From positions 1 to 7,393 of the forward strand of contig JAAZYJ010000421.1 in assembly GCA_014239715.1 (NCBI GenBank): a stretch of DNA of 7,393 nt, in the 5' to 3' direction. Both the position numbers and the translations under genes were made by a program. This stretch comes from Flavobacteriales bacterium (lineage in GTDB: Bacteria > Bacteroidota > Bacteroidia > Flavobacteriales > Parvicellaceae). Below the pieces are notes generated by a model, which was not told the DNA's origin, made no database searches, and saw only the letters and a list, made by a program, of their open reading frames with translations. Position 1 is the stretch's first letter. The number at the start of each line of letters is the position of its first letter. Positions 7,015 through 7,393 of this stretch are shown here, one piece after another.

Positions 7015-7042
7015 TTGATGAATTAAATTTTTACAGGGTTAC
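7005..7042. promoter_or_regulatory. nested inverted repeat in the divergent sigma/lipoprotein region
   Basis: GTAACCC (7005-7011) pairs with GGGTTAC (7036-7042). Immediately inside, AATTT (7012-7016) pairs with AAATT (7025-7029), leaving a 6-base bulge on the right arm. The element is central in the 297-bp intergenic region between two divergent genes and could be an operator for either or both. The function is inferred from position and symmetry only. Confidence 0.4.
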
Positions 7043-7086
7043 ATATAAAATATTCTGTGAATAAAGTACAAATCAATTGTTTAACA

Positions 7087-7116
7087 GTGTCGAGTGAGCG
7101 AAAGATTACTCTACAC
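7087..7116 (+). promoter_or_regulatory. hairpin just upstream of the lipoprotein start
   Basis: GTGT-c-GAGT (7087-7095) pairs with ACTC-t-ACAC (7108-7116), giving two 4-bp helices separated by one mismatch around a 12-base loop. It ends 5 bases before the ATG at 7122, so it would lie in the mRNA leader and could influence ribosome access or protect the 5' end; as DNA it could be a repressor site. Confidence 0.35.
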
Positions 7117-7121
7117 ATAAA

Positions 7122-7370
7122 ATGAAAAAAATGAAAAAGGTATTATTTATTCTAACAGCAGTAACAACAATGTCTTTCGCTGCATGCAGTGGAGAAACAG
7201 TAATGGAAAATGAGCATCTGGAAAGAGGCATTGAACTTCCAGACCAGGATGCAAACCTAAATGCCGAGCCTGATACAGTGGCTGATTCCTCAACAATTGA
7301 CACTGGATTTGATTCAACTGATGTTGTGCCCGATGAAAACGTTGTTAAAGGGCCAGATAAGATCAAATAA
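7122..7370 (+). CDS. small acidic lipoprotein, function unknown
   Basis: The 82-residue protein has a lipoprotein signal peptide: MKKMKKVL, hydrophobic core to about residue 20, then FAAC with the lipidated Cys22. The mature chain is only 61 residues, strongly acidic (many Asp/Glu, as in ELPDQDANLNAEPD) with a Thr/Ser-rich middle, and is probably disordered. No known domain is recognised. A second in-frame ATG at 7131 would give a signal peptide three residues shorter; the first is kept because it adds lysines usual in such signals. The stop is followed by two more in-frame TAA codons. It is divergent from the ECF sigma gene and shares its repeat-containing upstream region, so it may be a target or an input of that system. 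A free-standing envelope lipoprotein unrelated to the sigma factor is equally possible. Confidence 0.75.
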   Translation: MKKMKKVLFILTAVTTMSFAACSGETVMENEHLERGIELPDQDANLNAEPDTVADSSTIDTGFDSTDVVPDENVVKGPDKIK

Positions 7371-7393
7371 TAATAAAGTCTAACCTACCCCCT

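Overview
The window looks like a chromosomal segment from a member of the Bacteroidota, possibly a marine Cytophagales or Flavobacteriales relative; the sequence does not resolve the order. The reasons are the fabH-accB-accC arrangement, A-rich and mostly Shine-Dalgarno-poor start regions, an ECF sigma factor with the usual Bacteroidota form of region 4, and secreted proteins of Bacteroidota type (TPR, VWA, small lipoprotein). Base composition is moderately AT-rich throughout and I see no insertion sequence, tRNA, rRNA, CRISPR array or phage gene.

Left part (1-2904, plus strand) is housekeeping fatty-acid initiation. A 5'-truncated fabH (ketoacyl-ACP synthase III) is followed after a 111-bp gap by accB (biotin carboxyl carrier protein) and accC (biotin carboxylase). 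AccB and AccC make the carboxybiotin used to form malonyl-CoA; malonyl-ACP derived from it is condensed with acetyl-CoA by FabH. All visible catalytic residues are intact.

The middle and right part (2912-6824, minus strand) is an accessory envelope/signalling region read from right to left: an ECF sigma factor; a single-pass membrane protein whose cytoplasmic N-terminus resembles an anti-sigma factor and whose periplasmic part is a complete trypsin-like serine protease, overlapping the sigma gene by 4 bp; a secreted VWA-domain protein; and a small secreted TPR protein. The sigma/protease pair is clearly one transcription unit. The VWA and TPR genes follow in the same direction but behind gaps of 183 and 188 bp, so they may have their own promoters.

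Right end (7122-7370, plus strand) is a small acidic lipoprotein transcribed divergently from the sigma gene. The 297-bp divergent region contains an exact 12-bp direct repeat (AGGTAACCCAAT), a third inverted copy of its core, and a hairpin just before the lipoprotein start. These are good candidates for sigma-dependent promoter or operator elements. The most interesting hypothesis is a compact stress-sensing module: an ECF sigma factor held by an anti-sigma/protease fusion, possibly with the VWA protein, TPR protein and divergent lipoprotein as envelope partners or targets. The gene layout supports this, but the function is inferred.
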